Shown: positions 9,173 through 17,473 of the stretch, one piece after another
Numbering within the stretch: the stretch's first letter is position 1
How the letters are laid out: every line of letters starts with the position of its first letter
Assembly (NCBI RefSeq): GCF_001907975.1
Contig: NZ_CP017834.1
Location: 1,598,303-1,662,302, forward strand
DNA: 64,000 bases
Reading direction: 5' to 3'
Origin: Silvanigrella aquatica
GTDB lineage: Bacteria; Bdellovibrionota_B; Oligoflexia; Silvanigrellales; Silvanigrellaceae
Made by a program: the position numbers and the translations under genes
Notes under the pieces: model-generated
What the model was told of the DNA's origin: nothing
The model's database searches: none
Seen by the model: only the letters and a program-made list of their open reading frames with translations

Positions 9173-9728
9173 ATATCTACAGATAATTTAATAAATTAAT
9201 TTGTGTTTTTAATATTTTTTTTATTCAAATGGGGCGCTGTTTTTAGATAATTACCAATTAATAATTCTTGATATATAAAAATTAATATTAAAATGTAATT
9301 TTTTAAGACATTTCATTAAATTTTAAATTCTAATATTTTTCAATAAATTAATGATCAATGATAAATGACCAATATTTTCTTAGTTTTCTATAATTTAGAT
9401 ATTTATAATTTTATTGAATTTTCAAATGTCTTTTTTTTGGACAAGGGCACCTTTTATTGTGATCAAAAAAAGCATGAGTCATATTTATACATAATTCATG
9501 GGCTTCTTATTTCTATTTTGTCCTACCTAGCATTGTCTTACTTGAATCTTGCCTCAGTTTTTTCAATACTTCCTACCGCAAAAATAGAAGCTCATAAATT
9601 TTTTTGTAATTCCAAATCAAGGAAACAGATTCCTGCGCTGGACTTCACCTATTGGCAGCTGATACAAAAGAATTGTAGGCGCCCAATTGTTAGGGCAGTT
9701 TGAATCATTTTGAGATAAGGCCTGAAAA
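9173..9728. other. Intergenic gap without a supported gene
   Basis: 556 nt between the phosphatase and lysA-like genes. The first 190 nt are extremely AT-rich. An open frame of 112 codons (9365-9703, plus strand) exists but has no ribosome-binding site and an unnatural composition, so I do not call it. The lysA promoter probably lies in the last 150 nt, but no clear -35/-10 pair or lysine riboswitch is visible. Confidence 0.5.
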
Positions 9729-11081
9729 ATGCGTCCTTTTATTGATTTAAGTCCCTTAGAAAAGCGAACGAATGGCAACGGTCTTGTTATTGATTCTGTT
9801 TCGTTAGAAAAAATTTTATCATTAAATCGATCGCCTGTTTATGTAACAAGCTTAAATGCTGTCGCAGAAAGGGTGAAGCAATACAAAAAATCATTAAATT
9901 ATTTTTTTAGAAATAATGAGGTTTTTTATGCAATGAAGGCAAACTTTTCCTCTCCTATTTTAGAGGAAATTAAAAACTCTGGAGCAGGAATTGATATTGT
10001 ATCTATTGGTGAATGGAGAGCTGCCGTGCAAGCCGGTTTTGCTCCCGAAAAAATATGTTTTGCCGGAGTTGGTAAAAAAGAAGAAGAATGGAAGGAGGCT
10101 ATAACGGGTGGTTTGGGTTATTTAAGTGTTGAACACTTAAGCGAATTAAGTGACATTTTATACTATCTTGGAGAAGAAAAAGCAAAATTAAAGAAGCATC
10201 CTAAAATTTCTTTAAGATTAAATCCTTCCATTGAAGTTGACACACACCCGCATTTAAAAACAGGGGCATTAAATTCAAAATTTGGAATTTTATTTGAGCA
10301 TTTTGAAAAATGGCTTTTGAATAAAAAAGATACATTTAAAAATAAAAAAGACTATTTAAGTTGGATTTCACCATTAAAAGGTTTGCATGTTCATGTGGGA
10401 TCACAGCTTACTGAAAATTCTATTTTTCCTTTGTTAGTAAAAAAACTATTGGATTGTACCCAATTTATGTACACGCATGATATTGCCATTCATCATATTG
10501 ATTTTGGTGGTGGTTTAGGTGTGCCTGTAAATGGTGTTTCTTTTGATGGAGAAGATATTGAAAAGCATCTTCATTTTTTATTATCTACATTTGTAAACTC
10601 AGCAAGAAACTATGCGCAACTCATGCAGTTATGGCAAGAAGATTTTTCAAAGTTATTTGTAAGTGTTGAGCCTGGTCGTAGTATTGTTGCAAGTTCCACA
10701 ATTTTTTTAACCAAGGTTTTATTTGAAAAGAAAAATTCGGAAGAAAATTTATTTTGCTATGTTGATGGTGCGATGAATGATTTTCCAAGACCAAGTCTTT
10801 ATGGTGCTATTCATCATTCTGAAATTGTTAATTTTAAAAATAAATCAAGTATAGAAAAGCAATTATCACATGGATTATTGAAATGGAAAATTGTAGGTCC
10901 CGTTTGTGAAAGTGGAGATTTTTTATCAAAAGAATCTTTACTTCCACAAATTCAGAAAGGTGATGTTATCGCCTTTTTTGAAGCTGGGGCTTATTGTCGT
11001 TCTATGGCAAGTCAATATAATTTAAGACCTCTTCCAAGTGAAATTTTTGTAAAAAATGGAAATATAATTAAAGTTATTTAA
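9729..11081 (+). CDS. lysA: Diaminopimelate decarboxylase
   Basis: PLP fold-type III decarboxylase making lysine from meso-diaminopimelate. FYAMKANFSSP carries the PLP lysine (Lys70). HVHVGSQ, DFGGGLGVP, EPGRSIVA and VCESGDF (active-site Cys on the partner subunit) occur in the family order, followed by GAYCRSMASQYN near the C terminus. The length (450) fits LysA. AAGG at about 9717 precedes the ATG. The recombinase gene begins 36 nt downstream, so they may share a transcript. An ornithine/arginine decarboxylase is less likely because of the CESGDF and GAYC motifs. Confidence 0.94.
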   Translation: MRPFIDLSPLEKRTNGNGLVIDSVSLEKILSLNRSPVYVTSLNAVAERVKQYKKSLNYFFRNNEVFYAMKANFSSPILEEIKNSGAGIDIVSIGEWRAAVQAGFAPEKICFAGVGKKEEEWKEAITGGLGYLSVEHLSELSDILYYLGEEKAKLKKHPKISLRLNPSIEVDTHPHLKTGALNSKFGILFEHFEKWLLNKKDTFKNKKDYLSWISPLKGLHVHVGSQLTENSIFPLLVKKLLDCTQFMYTHDIAIHHIDFGGGLGVPVNGVSFDGEDIEKHLHFLLSTFVNSARNYAQLMQLWQEDFSKLFVSVEPGRSIVASSTIFLTKVLFEKKNSEENLFCYVDGAMNDFPRPSLYGAIHHSEIVNFKNKSSIEKQLSHGLLKWKIVGPVCESGDFLSKESLLPQIQKGDVIAFFEAGAYCRSMASQYNLRPLPSEIFVKNGNIIKVI

Positions 11082-11117
11082 TCAAGAATGATTTAAAGTT
11101 GACTTAATAATTGCTTT

Positions 11118-12134
11118 ATGAAAGTTGCAAGGATGCAAAATGATAATGTAATTAGTGTAGTAATTGATAGAACTACACTATTAAAAAAAGAAGAATATAT
11201 TGGACAAGACGTTATTGAAGCTATGCATTGGTTTATCCAATCATATCAAAGTGAAAATACGAAACAATCCTACACGAGAGATTTAGAAGAATTTTTTTTA
11301 TTTTCATTTAAAATTCTTAAAGTAAAAATTACCACGTTAAAATTAGTTACAGAAAGACTTGTAATAATATGGAAGGAAAGTTTATCCGATTTTTCTTTAG
11401 CATCCGTTGCAAGAAAATTGTCAGCCCTTTCTTCTTTTTTAAATTTTTCAAGAAAAAGAGGATTAATTGAGTTTAATGTTTTAGAGTTAATCAAAAAGCC
11501 AAAATTGGATAAACGTGGAAAAACAAATATTTTAAATGAGGAAGAGGTTTATAAATTATTGGAATTTGCTAAAAAGCAATATCAAATTTCAAGATCAAAG
11601 CAGAGTCGTTGCTATTGTATTTGGAAATTGCGTTATACTGTCATGCATACACTCTTTACAGTTGGTATGAGAGCAGAAGAGCTTTGCGAATTAAAAATTA
11701 ATGGTCTTGAAAATGTGGGTCAATTTTGGCGACTGCATTTGGTTACCAAGGGAAATCTCACTCACTCGCCTATTATTCATCAGCAAACAGCCCAAGTTTT
11801 GCTTGAATATAAAAATGAATTTAGAACAGATGCAAAGCCAAACGATTATTTTTTCATTCGTACTCAAATGTCCAAAAATTTAACAAAACTCAACCGCACC
11901 TCCATTTTTGACATGATTAAAATTTCAGTTAGAGAGTCTGGAGTTTTTAAAGATATAAGTCCACATAGTTTTCGAGCAACACTTGCTACGCTTCTTCATT
12001 CACAGGGAGTTCCTATTTTACAAATTCAAAGATTGCTAAATCATAAGCTAACAACTACTACTTCAATTTATATTAAAAAATCTACAGAACTTTCGGAATC
12101 AGCAACACAAAAAATTGATTTCTTAAATTCATAA
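11118..12134 (+). CDS. XerC/XerD-like tyrosine recombinase
   Basis: Site-specific recombinase with an N-terminal SAM-like core-binding domain (about 30-125) and a C-terminal catalytic domain. All six active residues can be assigned: Arg185 (GMRAEEL), Lys211 (TKGNL), His283 and Arg286 (HSFR), His309 (NHK) and nucleophile Tyr318 (SIYIK). Length (338) is slightly above E. coli XerC/D (298) because of the N terminus and a Lys/Ser-rich insert near 155-165. It could resolve chromosome dimers or drive another rearrangement. Nothing nearby suggests a mobile element: no phage genes or visible att repeats. The ATG at 11118 lacks a strong ribosome-binding site. Confidence 0.9.
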   Translation: MKVARMQNDNVISVVIDRTTLLKKEEYIGQDVIEAMHWFIQSYQSENTKQSYTRDLEEFFLFSFKILKVKITTLKLVTERLVIIWKESLSDFSLASVARKLSALSSFLNFSRKRGLIEFNVLELIKKPKLDKRGKTNILNEEEVYKLLEFAKKQYQISRSKQSRCYCIWKLRYTVMHTLFTVGMRAEELCELKINGLENVGQFWRLHLVTKGNLTHSPIIHQQTAQVLLEYKNEFRTDAKPNDYFFIRTQMSKNLTKLNRTSIFDMIKISVRESGVFKDISPHSFRATLATLLHSQGVPILQIQRLLNHKLTTTTSIYIKKSTELSESATQKIDFLNS

Positions 12135-12188
12135 ATCTTCAAAATTCATATTTTTTAGATATTCTTTAAAATATAAACATTTTTTAGC

Positions 12189-12221
12189 GGGTCTGGTGTC
12201 AAATTTAAAGACAAATGACCC
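12189..12221. repeat. Interrupted hairpin, REP-like
   Basis: GGGTC (12189-12193) pairs with GACCC (12217-12221), and inner TGTC (12197-12200) with GACA (12210-12213), around an AT-rich loop. The form resembles short extragenic REP sequences, but only one copy was seen here. It may instead be the transcription end of the recombinase gene, although no T-run follows. Confidence 0.35.
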
Positions 12222-12243
12222 CTTAATTGAAAATGAATATAGG

Positions 12244-12272
12244 TTGACATATACAGGTAATGGGTAATTAAA
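12244..12272 (+). promoter_or_regulatory. Putative sigma70 promoter for the LRR gene
   Basis: A perfect -35 box TTGACA (12244-12249) is followed after 17 nt by a weak -10 candidate (12267-12272, attaaa). The downstream gene starts at 12290 behind AGGGA. The -10 match is poor, so the assignment rests on the -35. Confidence 0.35.
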
Positions 12273-12289
12273 CTGTGTAGGGATGAGCT

Positions 12290-13288
12290 ATGTTTAATAA
12301 TGTAAAAAATACAAATAGTAAATCCAAAATTTTTTTTAAACAGTTTTATTTTTATTTGATTATTTTAGGAACTTCTCTAAATTCATATGCAGAGGAAATA
12401 AAGCTAAATATTTTTTTTACAGATGATCGTATCCTTCTAGAAAAAGAAAACTCTCTTGTTTCTTCCCCTTATCGCATTCAAGTCGAAAATTTATCACGTA
12501 TAGAAAATATTCAGGGAGCTTCGCTTTGCCGTGTCATGTTTTCAATGCATCAAAACACCTTAGTTATTAAAGATCCTAGGGAAAAATTTAAATCTTATAT
12601 GGAATGCACTTTGTTTTTAGCAAATCAAGATAATTCAAATAAAAAAACATACCGAATTGGCATGAACAGAACTTTTTTGTCTTGGTGTCAAATGCGTAAG
12701 TCTGCGGATAATGGGGTTCAAAAAACCGTTGATGCTGTTATGAATATTGTTCAAGCTACAGATTGCAAAGATTCATCCATAAAAGAAAGTTTATTTAATG
12801 CTCGTATGATGAATTTAGCAGGTCAGGATATTGACGACCTCTCACCTATTGGTAGTTTGATTCAATTGCGTGCCCTATGGTTGGATAACAATGAAGTTTC
12901 TGACTTAAAGCCACTTTCTTCATTAAAAAATTTAATTGTTTTAAGTCTATCTAATAACCATATTTCAGACATTCAAATTTTACAGGCATTTAAAAATCTA
13001 CAATGGCTATTTTTAAGTGCGAATTCTATTGAAAAAATAGATAGCCTTACAAGACTTGATAAAATTAAAGTTTTGTCAATTAAGAACAATAATATTGAAA
13101 GTATTAAACCACTCTTTCAATTTAATTCTAAAACATTAATTTTAGCAAATGGAAATCCATTTCAAAAAGATGCTTGTAAAGATTTTAATTCGCATAAAAT
13201 AGGTCAAAGTCCTTTTATATGGCTTGAAAAATTATGCTCTAACGAAGTTAAAAAGAAAATCACAAAAATAGATGATTCTTCTATTTAA
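12290..13288 (+). CDS. Exported leucine-rich-repeat protein
   Basis: A 332-residue protein with an N-terminal signal peptide (basic start, hydrophobic core about 16-30, cleavage likely after SYA near residue 34). The first half contains several cysteines and no known domain. From about residue 175 there are four to five SDS22/internalin-type leucine-rich repeats of about 22 residues (for example LRALWLDNNEVSDLKPLSSL and the following copies), ending with LANGNPF and a Cys-containing cap. Such repeats bind proteins; the target is unknown. AGGGA precedes the ATG by 7 nt. Its stop overlaps the convergent MutS-like gene by 4 nt. Confidence 0.88.
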   Translation: MFNNVKNTNSKSKIFFKQFYFYLIILGTSLNSYAEEIKLNIFFTDDRILLEKENSLVSSPYRIQVENLSRIENIQGASLCRVMFSMHQNTLVIKDPREKFKSYMECTLFLANQDNSNKKTYRIGMNRTFLSWCQMRKSADNGVQKTVDAVMNIVQATDCKDSSIKESLFNARMMNLAGQDIDDLSPIGSLIQLRALWLDNNEVSDLKPLSSLKNLIVLSLSNNHISDIQILQAFKNLQWLFLSANSIEKIDSLTRLDKIKVLSIKNNNIESIKPLFQFNSKTLILANGNPFQKDACKDFNSHKIGQSPFIWLEKLCSNEVKKKITKIDDSSI

Positions 13289-15201
13289 GGAATGGGTAAA
13301 CCTTCTTGTTTCATAATGAATAAAGCATTTGTTGTGGGGCAAGCTCCTTCTTTAATGAGATAATCAAATACAAGTTTATTATCTTCGACATGCTCTCTAA
13401 AATGCATATTTACCATTCTTTTGTCCTCCTCATGTATTTGAGCTAGGGCGAGATCATGTGTGGATATAAATCCAAAGGAATTTTTTTCAAATAATTTATG
13501 AATAATATGATAGCTTCCTGTAAAGCGTTCTTTATTATTAGTTCCTCTAAATATTTCATCTATTAAGAAAATACCTGGCACAGAATGCAGTTCATTTAAA
13601 GAGTCTAAAATATATTTTAATCTTTTGACTTCGGCATAAAAATAACTTGTGCCTTCTTCCAAAGAGTCGTCTATGCGAATGGCGCAAAGCAATCGGCTAG
13701 GTTGGATTATAAATTTTTCTGCACAAACCGGTGCTCCCATATTTGAAAGTAAAATATTTGTTCCCAGTGTTCTTAAAAATGTACTTTTTCCAGCCATATT
13801 GCTGCCTGTTAATAGCACGACAGGAGATGATTTCATTAATTTAATGGAATTACAAATTCGATTTTCTTCTGCAATTAAGGGATGTCCTAAGTTATGGAAT
13901 TCCATAAAAAGAGGACTTGTGTTTGCTCGTTCTTCTTGAGTTATAAAACGGCTTGTGGGATTTTCATTATGGAAGCGAGCAAAACTCGCAAGTAAATCAA
14001 ATTCATAAAGGTCATTTTCCCATTCAGGTAGATTTTTTTGTACTGATTTTAATTTAAATTGAAGAATAAAACATATAACAGCATCAAATGGAAAAACAAG
14101 ATGTAACGTTATCCAAAAAATAGGGTTTCCTCTTAAAGAAATTAAATTGATTAAAAAATTTAAAGAATTAATATTTTTAATTGCTGATTTTTCTAAAAAT
14201 GAAAAGTGAAAGGAATTCGTTTTTCCATTTTTAATCTTAAGTGATTTAATTACTTCTTCAATCATTTTTGTGGAATGTGCAACTTTTGCTGCCATTTCTG
14301 TAATAGAGTTAAAAATAAAGGCACCTAAAAATATAAAAAGTGCATATAAAAATAGGGGTTGTATTAAAAACTCTGATTGTGAAGTATTTATAAATTTTAA
14401 CATAGCAGGAAGTAAAATAAGAATCCATGCCATGATGCTTATAATGCAAAAAATATTTTGTATGTAAAAAAATGCTCTATCTTTATTATTTAATTTTTCC
14501 TTAGAATGTGAAACTATTTCTTTTTGTGACTCTTCAAATTGAATTTTTTCTTTTTGTTTATAAAATTTAGAAATAAAGTTTTCATCGAGACGAAGTGCTT
14601 CAAATTTCCGAATTAAATGAGAGCTTTTACTTATTAATTTCGCTTTTGCAGAGCGAACTTCAATTGTTTTTGATGGGGAGGGATTTATCCCAGCTTCCAT
14701 AAATAACTGAAATAATTTTTCAGATCCTACTTGAGTTGAACACGTATTAAATAAAGAAAAAAGCTGGGTGTGAACGTCTAAATCTGATGAATAGATATGT
14801 CCTTTTGGCACTTCGATGATATCATCGTGCCAAGGAGATATATTTTCTTCAATCATTTCAAAATTTCTATTTATTCTTGCTAAGGATAGTTCATAGCTGA
14901 GAGTAAATGATCTCCATTTGCGGAGTTTCATTTGAATATATCCATGAATCCATGAAGTTATTAAGCAATAAATCAAAAATAAAAATATTAAAATAAAGTT
15001 ATTTAATTGATTTTGCTTCGAAAAGAGTCCGACAATAAAGGCTAAAAATGCAATTGTGCTTATGAGTCTAAAGAGTGCAAAGCGATTGTCTCGGATTTTT
15101 AATTTATTTTCAAAATAATGAGCTTTCTCTTTGGCATTTTTAAGCTGATGAATTAAAGTATTGCATTTATTTGTTGATTTATTATTGTCATAATTAAGCA
15201 T
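13285..15201 (-). CDS. MutS-family ATPase with membrane segments
   Basis: The C-terminal about 200 residues are a MutS-type ABC ATPase: Walker A GSNMAGKSTF, then a SLEEGTSYFYAEVKRL region, Walker B FLIDEIFRGTNNKER and the TH motif (FISTHDLALAQ). The N-terminal mismatch-recognition domain of MutS is missing; instead there are pairs of hydrophobic helices near residues 45-90, 245-300 and about 365-390 (4-6 membrane segments). This membrane MutS-like architecture exists in other bacteria but its function is not established. ATG 15201 is used; a GTG at 15216 is possible, and neither has a strong Shine-Dalgarno. It ends within the convergent LRR gene. Confidence 0.85.
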   Translation of the reverse strand: MLNYDNNKSTNKCNTLIHQLKNAKEKAHYFENKLKIRDNRFALFRLISTIAFLAFIVGLFSKQNQLNNFILIFLFLIYCLITSWIHGYIQMKLRKWRSFTLSYELSLARINRNFEMIEENISPWHDDIIEVPKGHIYSSDLDVHTQLFSLFNTCSTQVGSEKLFQLFMEAGINPSPSKTIEVRSAKAKLISKSSHLIRKFEALRLDENFISKFYKQKEKIQFEESQKEIVSHSKEKLNNKDRAFFYIQNIFCIISIMAWILILLPAMLKFINTSQSEFLIQPLFLYALFIFLGAFIFNSITEMAAKVAHSTKMIEEVIKSLKIKNGKTNSFHFSFLEKSAIKNINSLNFLINLISLRGNPIFWITLHLVFPFDAVICFILQFKLKSVQKNLPEWENDLYEFDLLASFARFHNENPTSRFITQEERANTSPLFMEFHNLGHPLIAEENRICNSIKLMKSSPVVLLTGSNMAGKSTFLRTLGTNILLSNMGAPVCAEKFIIQPSRLLCAIRIDDSLEEGTSYFYAEVKRLKYILDSLNELHSVPGIFLIDEIFRGTNNKERFTGSYHIIHKLFEKNSFGFISTHDLALAQIHEEDKRMVNMHFREHVEDNKLVFDYLIKEGACPTTNALFIMKQEGLPIP

Positions 15202-15307
15202 TATAGATGATCTCACTCAAATGGATTTGGCAATGGCTTACAGCCTTGGGGAAAAATCTAGCATAATTGCTTTTAGAATGACAAGAATTCAGTTTTTTAT
15301 AAAAAAT

Positions 15308-15322
15308 GTATAAAATTTATAC
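15308..15322. promoter_or_regulatory. Short palindrome in the divergent intergenic region
   Basis: GTATAAA (15308-15314), one A, then TTTATAC (15316-15322) form a perfect 7-bp dyad in the intergenic space between the MutS-like and lysozyme-like genes, where divergent promoters should lie. Operator-like by form only. Confidence 0.3.
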
Positions 15323-15427
15323 ACTTTATGGTTTAGTGTTTACTTTTTATGCACATATGGTTTCCTGAAATAGTTTCTTAGCTATTATTCCAGTGAGTTA
15401 GTTGTGGCACAAATCTTGCTCTATCTG

Positions 15428-15482
15428 TATATATGCTTAATTATTAAGCATATATATATTTCTTAAGTTAACAACAACTTAA
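15428..15482 (+). promoter_or_regulatory. Two consecutive hairpins upstream of the lysozyme-like gene
   Basis: The first stem is 13 perfect base pairs, arms 15428-15440 and 15444-15456 around a 3-nt loop (tta). The second is 7 bp, TTAAGTT (15463-15469) and AACTTAA (15476-15482), around aacaac. Both precede the AAGGA site and GTG 15503, so they would lie in the mRNA leader if transcription begins further upstream. Confidence 0.45.
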
Positions 15483-15502
15483 CAAGATAAAAGGATATAC
15501 AA

Positions 15503-15979
15503 GTGAAATTGATTTCAGCTCTTATGTCGATCATTCTTACTTTTGGTGCCTTTGGTGCTCCACAAGTAAGAAAGATTAAATCGAAGTCAAATAACCGTCA
15601 AATGACGCGTGAACAGGTGGCTCTTACCCTTGAAAAAGCGGGTTTTCCAAAAGAAATGGTGCCGGTTGTAACGTGTTTAGCGGAGTTTGAATCCAACTTT
15701 ATACCGACAGCTATAAATAGCCACAACACAAATAATACAAAAGACCATGGATTATTGCAGATCAATGATATTTGGATGGAAGACTGTCGTTTAAATGAAA
15801 CGGATTTAGCAAACCCTTTAAAAAATGCGCGTTGTGCATATAAAATATATCAAAAACAAGGCTTAACAGCTTGGGTTACATATAAAAAGTTTAAAAGAAC
15901 TTGTTTGGCTTATCAAATACCAAATTATAATACAAAAAATTTAGCTGAAATTATAATAAAAAACAATCAGTTAATGTAA
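15503..15979 (+). CDS. Exported C-type (GH22)-lysozyme-like muramidase
   Basis: A 158-residue exported protein: signal peptide of about 19 residues (MKLISALMSIILTFGAFGA), then a compact lysozyme-fold domain. Cys58-x4-Glu63 (CLAEFES) matches the Cys30/Glu35 segment of hen lysozyme, and TKDHGLLQIN (Asp81) matches its Asp52-containing TDYGILQIN motif, with one residue extra between the two acids. Cys95, Cys111, AW (123-124) and Cys134 follow the positions of lysozyme Cys64, Cys94, NAW and Cys115 approximately. IpgF/VirB1-type lytic transglycosylases share the D-x-GLxQIN motif and remain an alternative. Start GTG 15503 has AAGGA 7 nt before it. Followed by a long terminator hairpin. Confidence 0.8.
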   Translation: MKLISALMSIILTFGAFGAPQVRKIKSKSNNRQMTREQVALTLEKAGFPKEMVPVVTCLAEFESNFIPTAINSHNTNNTKDHGLLQINDIWMEDCRLNETDLANPLKNARCAYKIYQKQGLTAWVTYKKFKRTCLAYQIPNYNTKNLAEIIIKNNQLM

Positions 15980-16016
15980 CAACATATAATTCATATTAAA
16001 AATAATGCCCTTATCT

Positions 16017-16061
16017 AAAAAAATGTGTATTCTAAAAGGAGTTTGGAATACACATTTTTTT
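16017..16061 (+). terminator. Perfect 16-bp terminator hairpin
   Basis: Arms 16017-16032 and 16046-16061 pair perfectly (16 bp) around a 13-nt loop and end in a run of seven T. It closes the lysozyme-like transcription unit. The A-run on the left makes it usable from the other strand too. The Shine-Dalgarno of the next gene (GAGGTG, 16062-16067) starts immediately after the stem. Confidence 0.75.
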
Positions 16062-16075
16062 GAGGTGATCATGTT

Positions 16076-16435
16076 ATGAAACGAAATATTGCTTCCTGGA
16101 TTGCCGCAGTTTTAAGTTTTATTTCCTTAGTCATGGGTGCTGTTAAGCTGATTCCTCATTTTAATAAGTCTGGAAATCCCGATCAGACGTGGATTATTTT
16201 TATAGCCACCGCTTTTCCTTTAATGATTTTTGTTTATGCCCTTGCAGGAACCGATGAAAATGCGAAAAGTGTAGCTCCCAATAGTTATGGACTTGTTTTA
16301 ACAATTCCAGCAATTATTGCCTCCCTGTATTTAGGGGCTTGGATTGAAGTGATTTGCTTAACCTTAGTCTTTGTTTTAATTCTTCAGCAATTATTTAGTG
16401 ATAGCAATGAAAACAAAGAAGGTAAAAAACATTAA
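16076..16435 (+). CDS. Small four-helix membrane protein, unknown function
   Basis: A 119-residue integral membrane protein. Hydrophobic segments lie at about 5-25, 40-60, 73-88 and 90-107, with a charged Asn/Glu/Lys tail. I recognise no family. ATG 16076 is the start: the GAGGTGATC site at 16062-16070, an exceptionally good anti-Shine-Dalgarno match, is 8 nt upstream of it. Another ATG at 16071 gives only two codons before a stop. The gene stands between the lysozyme terminator and the HDOD gene. Confidence 0.78.
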   Translation: MKRNIASWIAAVLSFISLVMGAVKLIPHFNKSGNPDQTWIIFIATAFPLMIFVYALAGTDENAKSVAPNSYGLVLTIPAIIASLYLGAWIEVICLTLVFVLILQQLFSDSNENKEGKKH

Positions 16436-16599
16436 TTAAGGGCACTTTTTTAGCATAAATAAAACACGATATATTTTGCCCACCAATTTTTAAATTAAAC
16501 CATTAAAAATTGACATTATTATAAAGGTAAAAAAAAAGACGATAATATCATTGCTGTAAAAGTATGAAAAATTATAAATTTTTTGGAAAGCCTTTTATT

Positions 16600-17448
16600 A
16601 TGAAAATGTTTCTTCCTGAAGGATTTAAACTTCCAGCAATGCCCCAAGTGGCAAGAGAGTGTCTTGTCTATCTTTATAATCCCAATGCCGATTCGGGAGC
16701 TTTAGCAAAGTCTCTTTCTAGGGATATTGGGATTTCTGCAAGCATTTTAAAACTGGGTAATTCGGGTCTTTTTTTACTTGGCAAAGGGACTCCTACCAGC
16801 GATTTAAAAACAGCAATATTTAGGATTGGCCATGATAATTTAAGACAACTTATGATCTTGCATGCTCTTGAAAACACGTTTGTTTTTAAAGATTCTTTGA
16901 CTTTTGATTTTAATAGTTTCACAAGGCATTGTTCCTTTGTCAGTCTTCTTTGCGCGGAATTTGCAAAAAGAGTGGCGCCTGACTCTGTGGCAGATATTCA
17001 AATGGCAGGGCTCATGCATGACTTAGGAATTGCCATTATGGCCAGTCTTTTTAATGAAAACTTTACTCAAATGGCTAAGTATTGTCTTGAAAATAAAGTT
17101 GATTTTGCCACTGCAGAAATTCAATTAGGACTTGAGCCTCATAGTAAATTGGGTTGTCGTGCTTTAGAAACCTGGGAAATACCAGAGCGTGTAAAACAGC
17201 TGATTGCCTTGCATGACACAAAAAAATTAGAAGGTAGAGATACGGCTTCTGTGGAAGTCAATAAACTTGTAGATATCCTGATACTATCTGATACTTTAGC
17301 GCATAGTTATGGCTTTGGCTTTAAAGAATATAAACGTGATACCAGAATTGAATTGTCATTGCTAAAGAGAATTGAGCTAACAGCCGATGTGGTCAAAGAA
17401 GTTGTAAAAAATGCTTTAGAAACGGAATCTGCAATGCAACCTTCGTAA
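16600..17448 (+). CDS. HDOD-domain signalling protein
   Basis: An HDOD protein (HD-related output domain without the full metal site), a family linked to bacterial signalling and motility control. The domain starts at KLPAMPQVARECL and spans LGNSGLF, FRIGHDNLRQL and HDLGIAIMASLF, up to about residue 210. The start is uncertain: an in-frame ATG at 16564 adds 12 residues but has no ribosome-binding site, while ATG 16600 has GGAAAG upstream. The CheR gene begins 25 nt after its stop, so an HDOD-CheR pair in one transcript is likely and suggests a chemosensory or regulatory role. Confidence 0.85.
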   Translation: MKMFLPEGFKLPAMPQVARECLVYLYNPNADSGALAKSLSRDIGISASILKLGNSGLFLLGKGTPTSDLKTAIFRIGHDNLRQLMILHALENTFVFKDSLTFDFNSFTRHCSFVSLLCAEFAKRVAPDSVADIQMAGLMHDLGIAIMASLFNENFTQMAKYCLENKVDFATAEIQLGLEPHSKLGCRALETWEIPERVKQLIALHDTKKLEGRDTASVEVNKLVDILILSDTLAHSYGFGFKEYKRDTRIELSLLKRIELTADVVKEVVKNALETESAMQPS

Positions 17449-17473
17449 GATTGTTGTAGAGGGAATGGTAGCT

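Noticed and set aside
9365-9703. 112-codon open frame in the phosphatase-lysA gap
   Set aside because: No ribosome-binding site, composition unlike neighbouring genes, no recognisable motif; the region is AT-rich and long frames arise easily.
9173-9728. Lysine riboswitch upstream of lysA
   Set aside because: I could not find the conserved core of the L-box or a suitable helical layout.
11118-12134. Integrase of a mobile element
   Set aside because: No phage, transposon or plasmid genes, no repeats or tRNA attachment site nearby; fits a chromosomal Xer-type recombinase.
16071-16079. ATG TTA TGA mini-ORF before the membrane protein gene
   Set aside because: Two codons only and a bad distance from the RBS; ATG 16076 explains the RBS better.
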